DNA of 64,000 nt from Nostoc sp. PCC 7107 (GTDB taxonomy: Bacteria > Cyanobacteriota > Cyanobacteriia > Cyanobacteriales > Nostocaceae), in contig NC_019676.1 of the NCBI RefSeq assembly GCF_000316625.1, positions 1-64,000 on the forward strand, in the 5' to 3' direction. The position numbers were made by a program, and so were the translations under genes. This document shows, piece by piece, positions 51,916 to 62,239 of this stretch (position 1 is its first letter; the number at the start of each line of letters is the position of its first letter). A model generated the notes under the pieces. That model saw nothing but the letters and a program-made list of their open reading frames with translations, made no database searches and was not told the DNA's origin.

Positions 51916-53886
51916 ATGCTAGAGCAAGGCACTATCAGTATTCATACTGAGAACATTTTCCCAATTATCAAAAAGTCTCTCTACTCAGACCATCAAATCT
52001 TCCTGCGGGAATTAGTCTCTAATGCTGTAGACGCTATTCAAAAGCTAAAAATGGTATCCCGCGCTGGAGAATATAATGGTGATGTAGGCGAACCAGAAAT
52101 TCAACTGGCCATTGATAAAGATAAAAAGACTCTTTCCATTACCGATAACGGTATAGGGATGACAGCGGAGGAAGTAAAAAAATATATTAACCAGGTTGCT
52201 TTTTCCAGCGCGGAAGAATTTATCCACAAGTATCAAGGAAAAGCAGACCAACCAATTATTGGTCATTTTGGATTGGGTTTCTACTCTTCCTTTATGGTGG
52301 CGCAAAAAGTAGAAATTGATACCCTATCCTATAAAGAAGGTTCACAAGCAATTCACTGGACTTGTGATGGTTCGCCAGAATTTATCCTAGATGAGTCTTC
52401 CCGCACTACTCGCGGTACAACTATCACACTCACCCTGATGACAGATGAGGAGGAGTATTTAGAGTCTGCACGAATCCAAAATCTTGTCAAAACCTACTGT
52501 GATTTTATGCCAGTACCCATCAAGCTTGATGGTGAAGTATTAAACAGACAAAAAGCTCCTTGGCGAGAGTCTCCCAGTAGTTTAACCAAAGAAGATTATT
52601 TAGAGTTTTATCGCTATCTCTATCCTTTCCAAGAAGAACCGTTACTGTGGGTGCATCTGAATACAGATTATCCCTTTATTATCAACGGAATTCTGTATTT
52701 CCCCAAAATGCGCCCAGATGTGGATGTAACTAAAGGGCAAATCAAATTATTCTGCAATCAAGTGTTCGTGAGCGACAACTGTGAAGAAATTATGCCGCAG
52801 TTCCTAATGCCGATGCGCGGTGTAATTGATAGTAGCGATATTCCTTTGAACGTTTCGCGCAGCGCTTTACAAGGCGATCGCACCGTCCGCAAAATCGGCG
52901 ATTATATAGCTAAGAAAGTAGGCGATCGCCTTAAAGAGCTTTACCGAGATGACCGTGAGCAGTACATTAATGCTTGGAAGGATCTCGGCACTTTCGTCAA
53001 ATTTGGCGCTCTCAACGACGAAAAGTTCAAAAAACAAGTCGAAGACATTATTGTCTTCCGCACCACTGCCAACTTTGCCCAAAAAGCGGCTGAAACTCCC
53101 GCAGTTGAAGTACAATCCTCAGAAGGTGATGCTTGGCAAGATGTCACTCCAGCAACATTTAGTAGCGCTCCCTACACAACTATCAAAGAATATTTAGAAC
53201 GCAATAAAGAACGCCACGAAAACCGCGTTTTCTACAGTACAGATGAATCCAGCCAAGCCACATACATAGAATTACACAAAAATCAAGGCTTGGAAGTTGT
53301 GTTTATGGACTCCTTCATTGACACCCACTTCATCAACTTCTTAGAACGAGAATATAACGATGTCAAATTTACCCGCGTAGACTCTGACTTAGATAATACC
53401 CTCTTAGATCAAGACAAATCAGGCGAAATTGTTGACCCCAAAACCAACAAAACTAAGAGCGAAGTTATTAAAGAGCTATTTGAAAAAGCTCTTAACAAAC
53501 CCAAAGTTAACATTCGCACCGAAGTCTTAAAATCCGATGACCCCCAAGGGACACCCCCAGCAATGGTGCTGTTACCAGAAATTCTCCGCCGCCTGCGAGA
53601 AATGAATGCCATGATGCAGCAGCAAAATGCAGAATTTCCTGAAGACCACATTTTGCTAGTAAATACTGCCCATCCCCTAATTCAAAATCTGGCAAATCTC
53701 AACCAAGGTAGTATTATTCAAGACGGAGCAGAATCACCCACCGGCCAGCTAGTGAACTTGATTTGTCAACATGTTTATGATTTGGCGCTGATGTCTCAAA
53801 AAGGATTTGACGCGGAAGGAATGAAATCTTTCGTTGAGCGCTCAAATGACGTACTCACCAAGCTGACAGAACAAGCCAGTAAGTAG
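51916..53886 (+). CDS. htpG: Molecular chaperone HtpG (Hsp90)
   Basis: ATP-dependent Hsp90 chaperone, important in cyanobacteria for heat and cold tolerance. The 656-residue length is typical. The ATP-binding GHKL domain has LRELVSNAVDAIQKLK, ITDNGIGMTAEEVKKYINQV and GHFGLGFYSSFMVA. The middle domain includes KGQIKLFCNQVFVSDNCEE and the catalytic arginine region PLNVSRSALQGD. The C-terminal dimerisation domain lacks MEEVD, as in bacteria. The IS element lies 180 bp upstream but leaves the gene intact. Confidence 0.97.
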   Translation: MLEQGTISIHTENIFPIIKKSLYSDHQIFLRELVSNAVDAIQKLKMVSRAGEYNGDVGEPEIQLAIDKDKKTLSITDNGIGMTAEEVKKYINQVAFSSAEEFIHKYQGKADQPIIGHFGLGFYSSFMVAQKVEIDTLSYKEGSQAIHWTCDGSPEFILDESSRTTRGTTITLTLMTDEEEYLESARIQNLVKTYCDFMPVPIKLDGEVLNRQKAPWRESPSSLTKEDYLEFYRYLYPFQEEPLLWVHLNTDYPFIINGILYFPKMRPDVDVTKGQIKLFCNQVFVSDNCEEIMPQFLMPMRGVIDSSDIPLNVSRSALQGDRTVRKIGDYIAKKVGDRLKELYRDDREQYINAWKDLGTFVKFGALNDEKFKKQVEDIIVFRTTANFAQKAAETPAVEVQSSEGDAWQDVTPATFSSAPYTTIKEYLERNKERHENRVFYSTDESSQATYIELHKNQGLEVVFMDSFIDTHFINFLEREYNDVKFTRVDSDLDNTLLDQDKSGEIVDPKTNKTKSEVIKELFEKALNKPKVNIRTEVLKSDDPQGTPPAMVLLPEILRRLREMNAMMQQQNAEFPEDHILLVNTAHPLIQNLANLNQGSIIQDGAESPTGQLVNLICQHVYDLALMSQKGFDAEGMKSFVERSNDVLTKLTEQASK

Positions 53887-54071
53887 TGCTAAACAATCCG
53901 TTCAGGACTCACGCATGAAAACGAAAAATCATTGGTTTGGATAAAGGTTAGAGGTTTTTAAAATCGCTATATCCCAAAACAAGTTGTATTGTTACGTAAG
54001 TCCTGCTCTTAACTATCGCTGTTCTGTTTGCGAAGCCCTAAAATAGAAAGGTTGTATTTCAGTCAAATCCT

Positions 54072-54308
54072 ATGTCTCGTCGCTGCGAACTAACTGGTAA
54101 GAAGGCAAATAACGCTTTTGCAATTTCTCACTCTCATCGCCGTACAAAACGTCTTCAACAGGCCAACCTCCAAAATAAGCGCGTTTGGTGGCAAGGTGGA
54201 AATCGCTGGGTAAAACTTAAGCTATCTACCAAAGCCATCAAAACCTTGGAAATCAAAGGTTTAGAAGCAATGGCTAAAGAAGCAGGTATTAACCTGAACC
54301 ATTACTAA
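54072..54308 (+). CDS. rpmB: 50S ribosomal protein L28
   Basis: Large-subunit ribosomal protein L28, 78 residues. The opening [20 protein letters not shown] and the [20 protein letters not shown] segment are diagnostic. The CX2-type cysteine pair is reduced to a single Cys5, as in many cyanobacterial L28. Two hairpins downstream (54338-54368 and 54487-54513) provide stepwise termination. Confidence 0.97.
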   Translation: MSRRCELTGKKANNAFAISHSHRRTKRLQQANLQNKRVWWQGGNRWVKLKLSTKAIKTLEIKGLEAMAKEAGINLNHY

Positions 54309-54337
54309 ACCATCCAGCAAAGTGAATTCAACGAGAT

Positions 54338-54375
54338 GGTATTTATGTACAAGATGTGCATAAATACCTAATTTT
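54338..54375 (+). terminator. First hairpin after rpmB
   Basis: Ten-base-pair perfect stem GGTATTTATG/CATAAATACC (54338-54347 with 54359-54368), followed by AATTTT. AT-rich, so moderate strength. Confidence 0.6.
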
Positions 54376-54486
54376 GGATTAATCATCCTCATCTTTTGAA
54401 ATAGTCAAAATGAGGCAGTGAGATTCATTAAACTTTTCTTCAAGCAAAGTACCAACAGCTAATGAATTCGGAATATTGACGCTATG

Positions 54487-54513
54487 AACCTCCCTAAAAT
54501 AGGGAGGTTTTTA
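54487..54513 (+). terminator. Strong intrinsic terminator
   Basis: Ten-base-pair stem AACCTCCCTA/TAGGGAGGTT with loop AAA and a T-rich tail. It lies 178 bp after rpmB and isolates the hps locus. Confidence 0.85.
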
Positions 54514-54603
54514 ATTAATTCATGTTTTTTATATTCAATTGATATTTTTTATTCTAAAGTTGGGTAGCCTAAGCTTATCTTCCCAAATACATCTTCATAA
54601 AGT

Positions 54604-54622
54604 TGTATTCCATTGGAATACA
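54604..54622. promoter_or_regulatory. Perfect palindrome upstream of hpsA
   Basis: Two 9-bp arms TGTATTCCA and TGGAATACA around a single T, 280 bp upstream of hpsA. It could be an operator. TGGAATACA also resembles the GGGAATACT-like -10 element I recall for the hormogonium sigma factor SigJ; this is a weak similarity. Confidence 0.45.
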
Positions 54623-54901
54623 TATCTTTAAAGTTAATATGAAGTCTCAGTGTTTTATCCCATATCAGCAGCAAATTCATTTAATTGAAAAAATCAGTAG
54701 TTTCCGGAAAATCTAAAAAGTTTAGTAATGATATAACTTAAACATCATTGTCTGGTGTTTTACTGTGTTGAAGAACTAGTTCAATAGCATCAAGAAAAAT
54801 TAGCATCAATAGAAAACTTGAGCCTGGAGAATTATTCAACAGGTAAGCTTTACAATTGCCAAAAATAAATTAGCATCAAATCACTTGACAGGAAAGCAGT
54901 T

Positions 54902-57900
54902 ATGTCTTTAAAACGCCAGCTAGTCAAGATAATCAAAATCATCTCCAAAAAAATTAGTAAGTACTCTTTATTTGCAATTAAAAGGCAAGTTAATTGGCTG
55001 CTACGAACTTTATTTCTCAGCAAGAGAAGAAGAGATTCTGTAAATGCTGGTTTTGTATTGCCAACAGTGGCTATGGTTGCACTGGTGGTTGTTTTATTGA
55101 CTACCGCCATTTTATTTCGTTCATTTGAACGTTCTAAAAATGCCACTAACGTGCGAGTCAATGAGGCTGTTCTTAACGCTTCTATGCCAGCAGTTGACCG
55201 CGCAACATCAAAATTAGAACAGTTATTAAATGACCCTTCACTACCACGCTCAACTCCTACAGATGTAGCATTATATGATGTTATTAAAAGTAATAGTAGA
55301 TATGACTTTGGTGATGAAACTCGTTTGAAATTGGCTACGGAGTTGAATGGAACAACAGGTATTCAAACCAGTTCAACTCTGGAAAATAACGAAACTTTAA
55401 CTACTGCCTGGAAATTTCCTATTGATACAGACAATAATGGAAAATTTGATAGCTTTACTATTTATTCTATTTATTTTCGTAGCCCGCCACGTAATACAAG
55501 CAACTTATTTAATAGAGCCAGAAAAGCCTTAGATGCTAGAACGCCACCTATGGATAAAAGCCAGGTAGGTGGAGCCTGTGCAGATGCTATTGGTACAAGT
55601 GCCAGCTTAGTGGGTGATGCTAGTTGGTACAAATCAGGAGGAAATTTAGCTAAAAGCTTTTTTGTTTACACGGTTAATGTGCCTATTGATAGTCTGGGCA
55701 GCCTTGACGCAACAAAATATGAAAAGGGAAATCGTGGCTTCTCGGCATTAGAGTATCAACAAGACCGAGAGCGTATTCCTGTTAATAATAAAGCAGTCTG
55801 GTTTGAGAATGACCTAGAAATTTCTCCTGGTTCTGATTTACTTTTGAATGGTTCCGTTCACACCAACGGTAATTTATTAGCTGGGGGACAATTCAGTGGT
55901 GTAGATATTGCTTTCCGTCAAGTCAGTAGTAAAAACTCCTGTTACTATGAACCTGACAATGCCAAAATTACAATTGGTGGAAATTTAGGAACAGGAAACG
56001 TTTCACAAACCACTAATAAAGAACCAATAAGTGTTCATTTATTTCGGGGTTATAAAACAAACCCTTGGACTGGAGATCAGTCTAGTCCAGCAGTCAAAAT
56101 CAAAATTGCTGGTAGTACTAACCATAAATCAACAACAGAGAATGGTGGACAAAGGTTAGGACATAATGATGCGGCTTATAACCAGCGCATCACTTTAATG
56201 AAAGAAACTGCTCTTGGTCTTTGTACAACTTGTGCAGCACAAACCACAGTGGCAGCTTTAAAAACAGCGGTTCAAGGTGTTGCTCGGTATCCCCAGGAAG
56301 TTAAAACTAATGTTGTCACTAGAATTGATCAAAGTACTGGTTTAGATGTGGCCAGTGCTAAAGGCATTTTGGGTGATGAAATCGAGTTGTACTTGAGAAA
56401 CCGTACTCGCCGTGTTCCTTTTGCAGAAGTTAGCAGTGCCATACCAAGTTCTACACAAGCACTTGGTACTTATACAGCCAGTAACGTTTTTCCTGGTACT
56501 ACAGAAATTGAAGTACCTGCGGCTTGGAGAGAAATAACTACTGCTAATACAGGGTTAACTCTCAGCCTTGATAAATTACCAGCCACGGAACCAGAACAAC
56601 AAAAAGACGAGGGTAAAGAAAACTATTCAGGCGATCGCGTCTTTATTGGCAATAACCTGCCAGCATACTGGAAAAATAGTAGTGGTCAATATGTTACAGG
56701 TCAAGCTCGTCAGCCTGTAGATGGCGGTACAACTAAGTGGGATAACCCCAACACTATAGCCCGTACTCGTGCTTCGCAAGTACAACCGCAGCTGAATTTG
56801 GGTGTAACAGACCGTAATGACTTCTGGGAACAAAAAGCTGTTGAAGATAACTCAGCCAATCCTTTATCTAATGTTGGTGGTTTGCGAGTTATTACAGGCG
56901 CAGGTATTTATGTTGATGATGATGGTGTTGTTGCTTCTGGTACAGGTTCTTTTACCCGTAGCACCAACTCATTTTTGTCAAATCCCACGCTAGATGCAAA
57001 TTTTGTTGGTAGTGGTGGAGGTAAAATGCCTACTCCTGCGGGGTTTAAAGATGCAGGAGTAGCACAGACTAATATATTAGTCTGGCCTGATACTATGCCC
57101 ATGACAGGAGCGCCAGGAGAAACCAGAAAAGGCGACTTACTCATGAGGGCCACGGCAGTTTACCACTTTAAAGACAATGCTGGTACTGCCCAAACTCCGA
57201 TAGCTTGTGTGAGTAGCTACTTTGATCCAACAAATAATATTACTGCTCAAAACCTATCAACTTTAACTGCAACCTGGAAATATCCTTCGCCTGCGGATCA
57301 AACTACAACTGCTGGTAAGTCTAATAACGGTATTGTTTATGCTTTTCCTGGCAGAACTATTAGTAGTGCCAATCTAACAATACTCAAACGACAAGCAAGA
57401 TTAGTTTTTCCTAATGGACGCATTGCCAACGAACCTTTGCGAAAGGCAATGGAAAAATATACAAGTAATAGTAATGCCTTTACTAATTTCACAATGGAAG
57501 ATTATTCCGCTGTTGATACTGCTTTGTGTGCGCTTTCCATTCGCAGTGGTGCAACACCAGCCACAGGTGCTAACCTCAAAGTCCCTCATGGCGCAATTAG
57601 AGAAGCAGCTTTTTTAGATGCCAGAGAAGTGAAGGCTCTACAAAATCGCACTGACTATCAAACTGGTACCCAAGGCGAATACAATTTAGATTTAGAACAA
57701 CGTCAACCATTAGAGGTTCGTGTTACTGAAATTAACTTAGGTCGGCTGGCAAATACAACCATTGCTACAACTGAGTATTTATTGCCCAAGAGTGGCATTA
57801 TTTACGCTACTCGTGATGACTCTCTCCCTGATTTAAGTTACAAAACCATTGACTCAACTGCTTCAGTAGATAAAGCACTTTTATTTAGTCAAACTGACTT

Positions 57901-59608
57901 CAAGCTCGATCCCACCCGTCGTCCCAATGGTATTCGACTCTTTAATGGCAGCAACTTAGCACGAAACGGAACCAATAGCACAACTTACGATCCTTCAGAA
58001 AAGGGCTTAATTTTAGTCAGTAATACACCAGTTTACGTTAAAGGTAATTTCAACCTGCATCAAAAGCCTGATTTGACTGCGGTTGAAGAGTTTTCTGACT
58101 ATAGCGAAACCAACTCTAGCCAATTCTACAACCGAGCAACATTCAATACCCATTTTGCTTGCCGCCCAGGAAGAGGTGCATGTCCTAATAGTGCTGGTGA
58201 TGGTGATGTGTGGCGACCATCAACTATCTTGGCTGATTCTCTTACTCTGTTATCTGGAGATTTCCTCGATGGTTTCCGCAATCACGGTGATTACGACATC
58301 AGAGATAATGCCAGCAGTGTCCCAGATACACAGTTAGTTAACAATTTTGTGACTAGCGCTAACTGGGCAAGTTCTACCGGATATCCAAGCAGTAGTTTTA
58401 AAACTTCTTACCTTGCCAACGGTGTCACACCAGTTCAGCGCCGCACAGACTTTAACGAGTATCTCATGGAGGTTTGTGTCAAAGTACCAGCAACAACCTG
58501 CGGAGATGGAGACTGGTATATTAAACCTGGTACTACTGGTGCATTAAAAGTATCAGATATAGCTTTTAATACTGCTCTCGACATTACAAACACACATCAG
58601 GCTGGTACAACTGCCCAACCCGCTGCTTCACAATACCAAAGCTACGCTCGTAGAGTCGCTTTCGTCAGAAACAGCAGTAATCAGCTACTAGATGATGCTG
58701 GTGCTGTAATTACTGATGCCACAGCAGCTAGTACAAAACTACCAGTACCAATAGGCATTGATAGTAGTGGAAAAGTCCAAAAGTACCCCTACAGTACTTT
58801 TAACACTAGTAAACCGCGCTCAGTCACTAATAAATCAGCCTTATGGTTTAAAACAACCCGCATTGTTACTCCTTTTGTTCCTACAGGTAATGATTCTTAT
58901 GCAGTCAATCAACCACTATTTTTAAGATCACGGCCATTTGGGACTCAACAACCTCCTCTTGTACCAGTGCTACAACTTTACAGTCCATTAGGTGTCCCCA
59001 GTAATAACCTTGATCAGGGATTCAAAACACCTGGTCTCCAAGAAGAATGGGTACAGAAAGTCAACAGTAACAATACTTTCAATTCTAGTTTTGTCTCTGG
59101 TAATAGCCCTAGCCGCCCAGAAGAAGAATCCGCAGGTTTACAGAATTTTGTTCGCTTTCTGGAGTATTGGGGTGAGGGTAGTAATCAGTTTGCAGCCAAG
59201 ATTAGGGGTAGTTTTATTCAATTTAAACGCAGCAGTTATGCTACTGCACCTTTTGCCAGTATCACAGCAGCTGACGCAGCAGCGAGTGGTAGTGCAACTA
59301 ATAACCGCAGTTTCTTTGATTTCCCCTACATGGTTTATTGGACTAACAAAGGAACTCCAGAAGGTACCACAGCGTACTACACACCACCAACTAGAGACTG
59401 GGGTTTTGATGTAGCGTTGTTATCTCAATTGCCAGACTTATTTGCTCAAAGATTTACCGTGCCACAAGCAGGGCCACCAGCAGAATATTTCCGCGAAGTT
59501 GGTAGGGATGATGACTGGGTAAAAACTTTGCTGTGTGCGGCTCAAGGTTCAAGTTATGCAGTTCCAGCTAGTTATCGTCCTTCTTGTCCAAGTACTCCTT
59601 ATCCTTAA
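54902..59608 (+). CDS. hpsA: Hormogonium polysaccharide biosynthesis protein HpsA
   Basis: A 1568-residue exported or membrane-anchored protein of the hps locus, needed for hormogonium polysaccharide and gliding in Nostoc punctiforme. A basic N-terminus precedes a prepilin-like segment at G50/F51 (AGFVLPTVAMVALVVVLLT), but position 5 after the cut is Thr, not Glu. This is reminiscent of GspK/PilX-type minor pseudopilins. The rest is Asn/Thr/Ser-rich and beta-like, with cysteines such as CTTCAAQT and CRPGRGACPNS. AGGAAA upstream is a suitable ribosome-binding site. It heads the pseudopilin and glycosyltransferase genes. Confidence 0.9.
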   Translation: MSLKRQLVKIIKIISKKISKYSLFAIKRQVNWLLRTLFLSKRRRDSVNAGFVLPTVAMVALVVVLLTTAILFRSFERSKNATNVRVNEAVLNASMPAVDRATSKLEQLLNDPSLPRSTPTDVALYDVIKSNSRYDFGDETRLKLATELNGTTGIQTSSTLENNETLTTAWKFPIDTDNNGKFDSFTIYSIYFRSPPRNTSNLFNRARKALDARTPPMDKSQVGGACADAIGTSASLVGDASWYKSGGNLAKSFFVYTVNVPIDSLGSLDATKYEKGNRGFSALEYQQDRERIPVNNKAVWFENDLEISPGSDLLLNGSVHTNGNLLAGGQFSGVDIAFRQVSSKNSCYYEPDNAKITIGGNLGTGNVSQTTNKEPISVHLFRGYKTNPWTGDQSSPAVKIKIAGSTNHKSTTENGGQRLGHNDAAYNQRITLMKETALGLCTTCAAQTTVAALKTAVQGVARYPQEVKTNVVTRIDQSTGLDVASAKGILGDEIELYLRNRTRRVPFAEVSSAIPSSTQALGTYTASNVFPGTTEIEVPAAWREITTANTGLTLSLDKLPATEPEQQKDEGKENYSGDRVFIGNNLPAYWKNSSGQYVTGQARQPVDGGTTKWDNPNTIARTRASQVQPQLNLGVTDRNDFWEQKAVEDNSANPLSNVGGLRVITGAGIYVDDDGVVASGTGSFTRSTNSFLSNPTLDANFVGSGGGKMPTPAGFKDAGVAQTNILVWPDTMPMTGAPGETRKGDLLMRATAVYHFKDNAGTAQTPIACVSSYFDPTNNITAQNLSTLTATWKYPSPADQTTTAGKSNNGIVYAFPGRTISSANLTILKRQARLVFPNGRIANEPLRKAMEKYTSNSNAFTNFTMEDYSAVDTALCALSIRSGATPATGANLKVPHGAIREAAFLDAREVKALQNRTDYQTGTQGEYNLDLEQRQPLEVRVTEINLGRLANTTIATTEYLLPKSGIIYATRDDSLPDLSYKTIDSTASVDKALLFSQTDFKLDPTRRPNGIRLFNGSNLARNGTNSTTYDPSEKGLILVSNTPVYVKGNFNLHQKPDLTAVEEFSDYSETNSSQFYNRATFNTHFACRPGRGACPNSAGDGDVWRPSTILADSLTLLSGDFLDGFRNHGDYDIRDNASSVPDTQLVNNFVTSANWASSTGYPSSSFKTSYLANGVTPVQRRTDFNEYLMEVCVKVPATTCGDGDWYIKPGTTGALKVSDIAFNTALDITNTHQAGTTAQPAASQYQSYARRVAFVRNSSNQLLDDAGAVITDATAASTKLPVPIGIDSSGKVQKYPYSTFNTSKPRSVTNKSALWFKTTRIVTPFVPTGNDSYAVNQPLFLRSRPFGTQQPPLVPVLQLYSPLGVPSNNLDQGFKTPGLQEEWVQKVNSNNTFNSSFVSGNSPSRPEEESAGLQNFVRFLEYWGEGSNQFAAKIRGSFIQFKRSSYATAPFASITAADAAASGSATNNRSFFDFPYMVYWTNKGTPEGTTAYYTPPTRDWGFDVALLSQLPDLFAQRFTVPQAGPPAEYFREVGRDDDWVKTLLCAAQGSSYAVPASYRPSCPSTPYP

Positions 59609-59638
59609 AAATGCTGCTTGCAAGTAGAGTGAATCATC

Positions 59639-60403
59639 ATGATGAGACGTAAGCAATTCATTCAACAAATAACAGTGGCAAACATCGCAAAAAAAGTAAA
59701 ATCTGCTGAATCTGGTGAAGATGGTTTCACAATTATTGAGTCTTTAATAGCCTTGTTGATTGTTGCTATTTTAATGACTGCGATCGCACCTGCACTGGTC
59801 ATATCATTTGCTACTCGTGTTCAAGCAAGACGTGTTGAACTAGCCAGCCAATCAGCCAGAGCCTACATTGATGGGATTAAGGCTGGCTCAATTAATGTTC
59901 CTAACCAAGTAGTTTTGTTGAATGAAGTTAATTCAACTAACAAGACTTTTAACTCACAACGGGGTACATTCTCTGGAGTAGCAGCGCCTAGTTCAACTTG
60001 GACTGCCTGCACCAGTCCTACAAATGGCTACTGTCAAAATGGCTCCGCTCCAACTACAACCACAACTAGTTTGTACTGCATAGATCGAGATGGGGGTGGT
60101 TGTACGAGTACTAGTACTAGGGATTTTGTCATTCAAGCCTTTCGGAGTACCACAGCTACTACTCTTAGTGTTGCCAATGATGATGCTACCAAAGGATACC
60201 TCTTAGGCGTGCGGGTTTACAGGGCAGATGCCTTTACTGGTACTGGTAGCTTAAAAACAATGAAAGCCAATAATTCCAAAGCGAGAACTTTTACTGGTGG
60301 TTTAGGCGATCGTCAAACACCATTAATTGAAATTGTGACAGAAGTTGCATCTCAGCAAACAAAATTTGACGATTATTGCTCTCGTTTTGGAGGTTGTCAG
60401 TAA
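59639..60403 (+). CDS. hpsB: Pseudopilin HpsB
   Basis: A 254-residue prepilin-like protein. The type III (type IV pilin) signal is GEDGFTIIESLIALLIVAIL, with cleavage expected at G29/F30 and Glu at position 5 of the mature chain. The C-terminal globular part is Thr/Ser-rich with paired cysteines (CTSPTNGYC, CIDRDGGGC, CSRFGGC) likely disulfide-bonded. It starts 30 bp after hpsA. In N. punctiforme hpsB-D encode pseudopilins; the letter follows gene order. Confidence 0.85.
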   Translation: MMRRKQFIQQITVANIAKKVKSAESGEDGFTIIESLIALLIVAILMTAIAPALVISFATRVQARRVELASQSARAYIDGIKAGSINVPNQVVLLNEVNSTNKTFNSQRGTFSGVAAPSSTWTACTSPTNGYCQNGSAPTTTTTSLYCIDRDGGGCTSTSTRDFVIQAFRSTTATTLSVANDDATKGYLLGVRVYRADAFTGTGSLKTMKANNSKARTFTGGLGDRQTPLIEIVTEVASQQTKFDDYCSRFGGCQ

Positions 60404-60448
60404 ATCAGCTATGAATAACGGCTTAATCATTCAGGAGAAAACTGCCAA

Positions 60449-61537
60449 ATGAAAAATTTCCTCAGATTTCTTCTCAAAATTCAGCTGCAAAAATCTCAGC
60501 ATTTGCAGTCACAAAAAGGTTTTACACTAGTTGAGTTATTGGTAGCCTTGATTCTGGCATTTCTTGTCATCACACCTTTGCTGGGATTCATGATTGATGT
60601 GATGAATACAGACCGCAAAGAGCAGGCAAAATCTACCTCAGAACAAGAAGTACAGGCAGCATTAGCATATATTGCCCAAGACATGGAACAAGCAGTATAT
60701 ATCTATGATGCTGATGGAATATATGGGAAAACCACAACAGTCAACGGAGAAACCATAACGATAAATGGAATTTTAGGACAATTACCCAGTGGAACAGCTT
60801 CAAACCCCGATAAAGTACCTGTACTTGTTTTTTGGAAGCGCTACTTTTTAAATAGAGACCAAACTGTCCAAATTTCTAGCACTAGTACTGGTAGAGCAGC
60901 TTGCTTATATAAGCTTCCTGATAATACTACTTGTAATGAACAAGATTATATGCTGTATTCTTTAGTAGCTTATTACCTAGTTAAAGATAATAGTGCTACC
61001 TGGAATTCTACTACTACCCGTATTGAGAGGTGGGAAATTCGGGATGGAATTCGGGATGTTACTGGTTCTTTCAGTCGTTCAGAGACTATCAATAGTACTA
61101 CAAAAACCGTGAAATATCGGTTGTTACCAAGCACTGGTTTTATGCCATTTGATCTCTCTTTAGAAGGAGACTTAAAGAGAAAGTTAGGTAACTGGAGAAA
61201 ACATTCAGCCAGTTACGATTTAAACGTTAATAAGTTAACTACGTTAGTTGATTATATTGACCAAAGTACAAGCGGAACACCAACTCTAGCAGTTTGTAAT
61301 ACAGCAGCAGGTGAGCAACAAGTTCCAGACTATACAAAAACTAGCGTTCCTACAACCTTTAGAACAGGAAGTTTCTATGCTTGCGTAAATTCGGGTAAGT
61401 ACATAGCAAGAGTATATATGAGAGGTAATGCTCTAGCCCGAATTCAAACTGGCGCTCAATATAGTTCTCAGCAATCTGCTTATTTTCCAACTGCAAATAT
61501 TCAGATTAAAGGTCGTGGCTTCCTTGGTATTGAGTAA
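60449..61537 (+). CDS. hpsC: Pseudopilin HpsC
   Basis: A 362-residue prepilin-like protein of PilW/GspJ-like size. The signal QKGFTLVELLVALILAFLVI gives cleavage at G24/F25 with Glu at position 5. The chain after the helix is strand-rich, with CLYKLPDNTTCNEQDYMLYS. It starts 45 bp after hpsB and ends 14 bp before the next pseudopilin, so it is in the same operon. Confidence 0.85.
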   Translation: MKNFLRFLLKIQLQKSQHLQSQKGFTLVELLVALILAFLVITPLLGFMIDVMNTDRKEQAKSTSEQEVQAALAYIAQDMEQAVYIYDADGIYGKTTTVNGETITINGILGQLPSGTASNPDKVPVLVFWKRYFLNRDQTVQISSTSTGRAACLYKLPDNTTCNEQDYMLYSLVAYYLVKDNSATWNSTTTRIERWEIRDGIRDVTGSFSRSETINSTTKTVKYRLLPSTGFMPFDLSLEGDLKRKLGNWRKHSASYDLNVNKLTTLVDYIDQSTSGTPTLAVCNTAAGEQQVPDYTKTSVPTTFRTGSFYACVNSGKYIARVYMRGNALARIQTGAQYSSQQSAYFPTANIQIKGRGFLGIE

Positions 61538-61551
61538 ACTGGAGCATAATT

Positions 61552-62217
61552 ATGAAAAAATTAATAGTTTGTAAATCAGGACAAAAGTCTGCAAAAAGTA
61601 GAGTTATTGACTCTTCCAAACAATTGAGAATCACTAAGCATTGCGCTTATAAATATAGTTCTCAAGCAAATGCTGGATTTTCTTTAGTAGAAGTCATAGC
61701 AGTAACTCTTATGGTTGGTATTTTAGCGACGATCGCCATCCCATCTTGGAATGCTTTTATTAACAGACAAAGAGTAGGTAAGGCTAATGATGCTGTTTTA
61801 GCAGTGTTACAAAAAGCACAACAAGAAGCTAAAAATAAAAAACTCAAATATAGTGTCAGTTTGAAAAACAGTAATAACCTACCAGAACTAGCCTTTCACC
61901 CTGATTCTGACACTCCTGACTTTTCTAAAGATAAAACCTTCAGTGATTTAGGCTTAAAAACAGGGCAAATATCGATAGGAAGTAATCTGAATAATCCAAA
62001 TCAGGGTACTAGTACTGTGAGCGCAATTACTACAACAGTTAAAGAAATTACATTTGATAACAATGGTACTTTACCTGTAGACGCTACAGTACCCATCAAA
62101 ATAGTAGTTGCATCTAGCCCTAGCAACATAACACAGACTAATGGACTAAAACGATGCGTGATTATAGAAACACTTCTTGGTGGAATCCGCAGCGCTAGGG
62201 ATAGTGCTTGTAATTAA
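61552..62217 (+). CDS. hpsD: Pseudopilin of GspH type (HpsD-like)
   Basis: A 221-residue prepilin-like protein. The signal NAGFSLVEVIAVTLMVGILA cleaves at G42/F43, with Glu at position 5. The following AIPSWNAFINRQRVGKANDA, then VLAVLQKAQQEAKNKKLKYS is the GspH/FimT-type pattern. Two C-terminal cysteines (LKRCVIIETLLGGIRSARDS, then AC) recur in the pseudopilin at 63247-63825. It starts 14 bp after hpsC and ends 22 bp before the hpsE start. The letter is by gene order. Confidence 0.8.
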   Translation: MKKLIVCKSGQKSAKSRVIDSSKQLRITKHCAYKYSSQANAGFSLVEVIAVTLMVGILATIAIPSWNAFINRQRVGKANDAVLAVLQKAQQEAKNKKLKYSVSLKNSNNLPELAFHPDSDTPDFSKDKTFSDLGLKTGQISIGSNLNNPNQGTSTVSAITTTVKEITFDNNGTLPVDATVPIKIVVASSPSNITQTNGLKRCVIIETLLGGIRSARDSACN

Positions 62218-62239
62218 ATCAAAACCTATACGAAAGAAA

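Larger units (their letters stand above)
54309..54901. other. Intergenic region rpmB / hpsA
   Basis: 593 bp containing two hairpins that serve rpmB and then the hpsA upstream region. A perfect 19-bp palindrome lies at 54604-54622. Two copies of AAATTAGCATCAA (near 54795 and 54867) also occur. No gene is visible. Confidence 0.55.

Noticed and set aside
58083-59414. Plus-strand frames of 84 and 140 codons inside hpsA
   Set aside because: Shadows inside a continuous 1568-codon gene; no family-like features.
62177-62239. Extended HpsE start overlapping hpsD
   Set aside because: The paralogue begins at MSIDFTVAIPT, matching the ATG at 62240; the extension is hpsD coding DNA in another frame.
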